A DNA stretch of 64,000 nt from Ophiodon elongatus. Taxonomy: Eukaryota > Chordata > Actinopteri > Perciformes > Hexagrammidae. A program made the position numbers and the translations under genes. Below the pieces are notes generated by a model. That model saw only the letters and a program-made list of their open reading frames with translations. It was not told where the DNA came from and ran no database searches. The stretch is from the NCBI GenBank assembly GCA_016806645.1, contig JACSYO010000444.1, positions 593,501 through 657,500 on the forward strand, read 5' to 3'. This document shows positions 60,805-64,000 of this stretch, one piece after another. The stretch's first letter is position 1. Each line of letters starts with the position of its first letter.

Positions 60805-61250
60805 CCCTTTCACTTCCGTTTTGTTTTCCCGGAAATGATTGGTTGGCATTGGCAACGTTTTAGCAGGTAACGGCGCACAGTCTCTGAATAAAGAAACCGA
60901 AAGGAAGGGTTGTAAAAAAAGGTTTGTTGAACATCTTCAGACGGTGTCCTTTACCGTACACGTTGAAAACGTTACAAGCGCGTTACGTGCATTTCTAATA
61001 AATATTTGGGACCGGGTAACCCTAGCAACATCTTAGCTCATTGAAGCTAACGTTACGACAAGACAATGTAAATCGTCCAGCTAGCTAAGCTAAGCTAGCT
61101 CAAGCTAGCTGGCTAAAGTTAGCTGGAATGATTGTGTCAGCACATCTACAGTTATCCGTCCCGGACGGCGCTGGAGGGGGGCACGAATCCCAACTAGCAG
61201 AGAAGGTTTTAGAGACAATAAATGTTCTTCGTCCATGATAATGTGAGCAC
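60805..61250 (+). promoter_or_regulatory. mcrip1: Promoter-like region upstream of mcrip1
   Basis: TATA-less and comparatively GC/CpG-rich after AT-rich repeats. Shows ETS motifs CACTTCCG (60811-60818) and CCGGAA (60829-60834), two inverted CCAAT boxes (ATTGG at 60838 and 60848), and an RFX X-box match GTAACC-CT-AGCAAC at 61016-61029. Possible first-exon donors are CAG|GTAACG at 60866/60867 and AAT|GTGAGC near 61241. This is the usual look of a housekeeping promoter; the exact start is unknown. Confidence 0.5.
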
Positions 61251-61954
61251 CGGGTATCGTAGTGAGCTCGTCTCTGTAGCCTGATGCTAACAGGAGCTAC
61301 TGAAGGGAGAACGTAAACAAAAGCCCCCTTGGTTCGCTCTCCTCACTGTTTGTGTTTGTCTCAGTCTCGTAGCTGTGTAGGAATGAGATCACGTTGGGCG
61401 ATATGAGTTGACACCCCTTGACTTATAAGTAACGTCACCTGACTTAAGAGAACTCTTCAGATGATATCGTCTGTTTTAACGTGAAGGGACTTTACTTTAG
61501 TCACACTGGGGGCTAACCAGCAGTTTAACTAGTTTACTAAGAATTAGTTTTGATGTCAATGTAGATCTGTGTTATGTGATTTAGAAACAGAGTTCTTAGA
61601 TCATGTAGAAATGCTATACTTGCCACTGTTGTTTATTGTTAGAACTCAGCTGAGGACTTCTGAACCTTTTTATTCTTCAAACCCACTCACCATAGAGGAG
61701 CAAGGAGCGAGTACAGACTGCAAACAGAATGACCAGGTTTGTGACAAGTTAATGCACTGAAGTGCACAAGTACAATTAGACCAGCGTTAACAGTGTTTAT
61801 TAATATTTAATACAAGTTGATTTTATGTATGTACTGCTTTGGGATTGAGAAAGTGAGGAATATTTTTCTGAAGTTTAGTTTAAAGACTTAATGAATGTCT
61901 ATTTGTGGTGCTAATTTAGCTGTTTTTATGTTTGTGAAGCTCATCTGCTCCCAG
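61251..61954. other. mcrip1: Probable mcrip1 intron 1 or leader region
   Basis: No recognisable coding exon for the expected first eight residues was found. It ends in the CTGCTCCCAG acceptor at 61954. Confidence 0.5.
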
Positions 61955-61955
61955 G

Positions 61956-63476
61956 ATGGTGAATAGTTACAAGCGGACTTCAAGCCCCCGATCCCCGACA
62001 AACAGTGGGGAGCTTTTCACCCCAGCACATGAGGAAAATGTGCGCTTTATTCATGATAGTAAGTACACCTTCTAACATTGATGTGTTGAATTACTTTTAA
62101 AATACTCTTAAGTATTTCATTTTACTATTGCGTATGACTCATCTTCCAAAACTACAAAGAGTAATATATTGATAATAAAGTGTGTTTCTGTATTCAGTAT
62201 ATTGTTCAAGTCATATCTCTTTATTCTGATCACTTAATGTGCAACAGTTAAACTGGCACGTGTAACTTCAGTTCATATTGCTTGAATCTAGAAGTATATG
62301 CTCTTAGCTTTTCTTTTTTTTTTAACAGTGTGTAGAGCAAGAAAACAGGTTATGTACCCAGTTTATTGTTAGAAAGCTATTTGTAAATGCAGTCAGTCAG
62401 CTTTCTTTCTCCACACTTAACAGTATCTCATTCTCAACACTGAAACTCAGTGATTAATCTATTTCTATTCTTTGTGAAGAAGAGGGAACCACACCCTATT
62501 TATTGTGTGGGTGTGTGAAAGCTGCCCTGTGGAGGTTTCTTGTGTTACTCACCTAATTGCATCACTACGCCCATTTTGTCATTACAACGAGATTTCAAGT
62601 CTTATTGCGTGTATCCTCGAGGTCTAACAGACGTGTCAAATGCATTTCCTACCTCAAAAAAACATTTGTATCTTGGTGTGTTACTGCCACCTGTAGATCA
62701 GTCAAATAATGTGAAACCATTAGCGTGACTATATATTGTGTCCCCTGTTTGTGCACGGTGGAACGCACAAGATAAACAAAACGGTGACCTGGAGGAAAAC
62801 AGGTCATAGTGCTACTATAGGTTAAAAATTCCACAGGGAACCTTGAAGTCCTGAGAACAGTATGTCAATGAGGTCCGACAGTTAGGGTAGTGATCGCGTA
62901 GTGTTAATGACTACAGACCATTCCTCAGATTTACTTTTAATGACTTCAGTCATCATCATTAAAAGTATAAATAGTGCTACATTATCTGAATCAGACAACT
63001 TAATCCCCCACTCTGAGTACAAGTACTGGCATTGAGTACTGTGTAAAGTGCTGAAGAATTAGTTTGACATTTTGAAAATGGCAAACCTGCGTTATCTTCT
63101 TATTCACCTTCAGTCGGTCTTGTCATGTCTTTGCTAACAAGTCTGCGTGGTAGGATGCAATTTCCTCTATGTAACAAATGCATTGTTGTCTTTACTCTTC
63201 CTCAGCCTGGCAGTGTGTTCTCCGAGACATCAGATCAACACAAAACAGTGAACGTAATGACCGTGGACCACAGGAGTACGTGGAGAAGAACCCCAACCCT
63301 AACCTACATTGTAAGTAACAGTGTAACTTGCAAGTGAAGTAATGAATAAAATTAAATAAAATTAATCAAGCACAGGCCAATTAACAACTCGTTTCTGTCT
63401 GCTCTTCACAGCTTTCACACCAGTGGACCTAAGCGACCTCAAGAAACGCAACACACAGGACTCCAAGAAGTCCTAG
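61956..63476 (+). CDS. mcrip1: MAPK-regulated corepressor-interacting protein 1
   Basis: Small protein (formerly FAM195B/GRAN2) that in mammals binds the CtBP corepressor, is released upon ERK signalling, and is found in stress granules. Exons 61956-62058, 63206-63310 and 63412-63476 join in phase to 90 residues (human about 97). Diagnostic stretches: KRTSSPRSP, ELFTPAHEENVRFIHD, WQCVLRDIR, EYVEKNPNPNLHSF, PVDLSDLKKRNTQD and the KKS C-terminus. The first recognised coding exon begins at 61955 after CTGCTCCCAG; its reading frame is open back to the acceptor, and MVNSYKR aligns with VVYNGKR of the mammalian protein. About eight N-terminal residues could therefore come from an unseen upstream exon. 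Neighbouring ppp1r27 is also its neighbour in mammals. Confidence 0.92.
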
Positions 63477-64000
63477 TCTTTCTCATGACGGTCCAGTCGC
63501 TTCTTTCCACCCATTATCCTCGAGAACTTTTCCTCCATCAGCCAGAAAGTCAGCCCTGTTGGCCAGTCTAGCACAGAATGCCAATCTCATTTCTCAACTC
63601 TGGACCATAGCAATGCCTGTCTCTTTCTTTGCCCTCTACAACTGACGACGAAGAAAAGAACCAGGATCCCAGGGAGCACAAATCCTCTCGTCTCTTGGTT
63701 CATGTTTTTTTTTCAAGTCACCAAATTTTCATATATACATTCTTTATGTGGATGGGACTGATGCAGACTTTCATCAAAATTTGCTGACATCTGATGCTGA
63801 GGTACAAACTGTCAACACTCCACAGGACACAAAAGACTACAGTCTTAAATATAAACCTTTTCTTTACTACTGCTACTTATATGACTTTGGAGGAAAATGT
63901 GAAAGGGCTGACTTCTTTTTTTGTTTGTTTTTGTTTTGAAAGATAGTATGATCAGTAAATTGTAGAAGTAATTGAATCGTCACATTGGGTATACACTTTG
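63477..64000 (+). other. mcrip1: Start of the mcrip1 3' UTR (runs out of window)
   Basis: No AATAAA is seen between the stop codon and the window end, and no further coding sequence is recognised. The UTR is likely to continue beyond 64000, as the mammalian gene also has a UTR much longer than its coding region. Confidence 0.5.

Noticed and set aside
60397..60855. Poly-Ile, poly-His, poly-Tyr and poly-Met frames
   Set aside because: Translations of the ATT/ATC trinucleotide tract.
61082..61125. GCTAGCT-rich cluster as an operator-like element
   Set aside because: Short, irregular AGCTAGC echoes common in fish non-coding DNA; no clear palindrome spacing or known binding site.

Overview
This is vertebrate nuclear DNA, almost certainly from a percomorph-type teleost fish. 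The support is split genes with GT-AG introns, abundant (AC)n/(TG)n microsatellites, several dispersed repeats recognisable from spiny-rayed fish genomes, and three genes readable as vertebrate orthologues. No bacterial-style operons or CRISPR arrays are seen.

Layout. 1-8.3 kb: non-coding, with old repeats, one nested repeat pair and one exon-like protein fossil (609-756). 8.3-15.9 kb: a complex interstitial telomeric region. G-rich TTAGGG/TTGGGG arrays (8323-10580) face C-rich CCCTAA arrays (12244-14880) across about 1.6 kb of other DNA. The arrays are interrupted by blocks of a second hexamer family (GGTTCT/GGTGCT/GATTCT) that recur in both orientations with conserved edges. The region is bracketed by a directly repeated unit of about 0.83 kb (10581-11401 and 15066-15904). 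15.9-38.4 kb: gene-poor DNA with microsatellites, repeat remnants, a perfect 23-bp inverted repeat and a LINE-like remnant.

38.7-47.2 kb: a 15-exon gene on the plus strand encoding a 796-residue receptor with a signal peptide, six Ig domains, one membrane span and a tail with three tyrosine motifs. It is a pecam1 (CD31) orthologue. Two introns appear to use GC donors, and two coding exons are microexons of 24 and 23 nt. 47.3-57.2 kb: non-coding, with one large dispersed repeat. 57.2-59.8 kb: ppp1r27, a three-exon ankyrin-repeat regulator of protein phosphatase 1 with an unusual tyrosine-rich N-terminal extension. 60.8-64.0 kb: mcrip1, whose three recognised coding exons specify 90 residues, downstream of a promoter-like region with ETS, CCAAT and X-box motifs.

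The three genes share the plus strand but no common pathway is implied. ppp1r27 and mcrip1 are also close neighbours in mammals (human 17q25.3), so that pair is conserved synteny. PECAM1 lies elsewhere on the same human chromosome (17q23). The most unusual parts of the window are the convergent telomeric/hexamer complex and the apparent splicing switch controlling the pecam1 ITIM.
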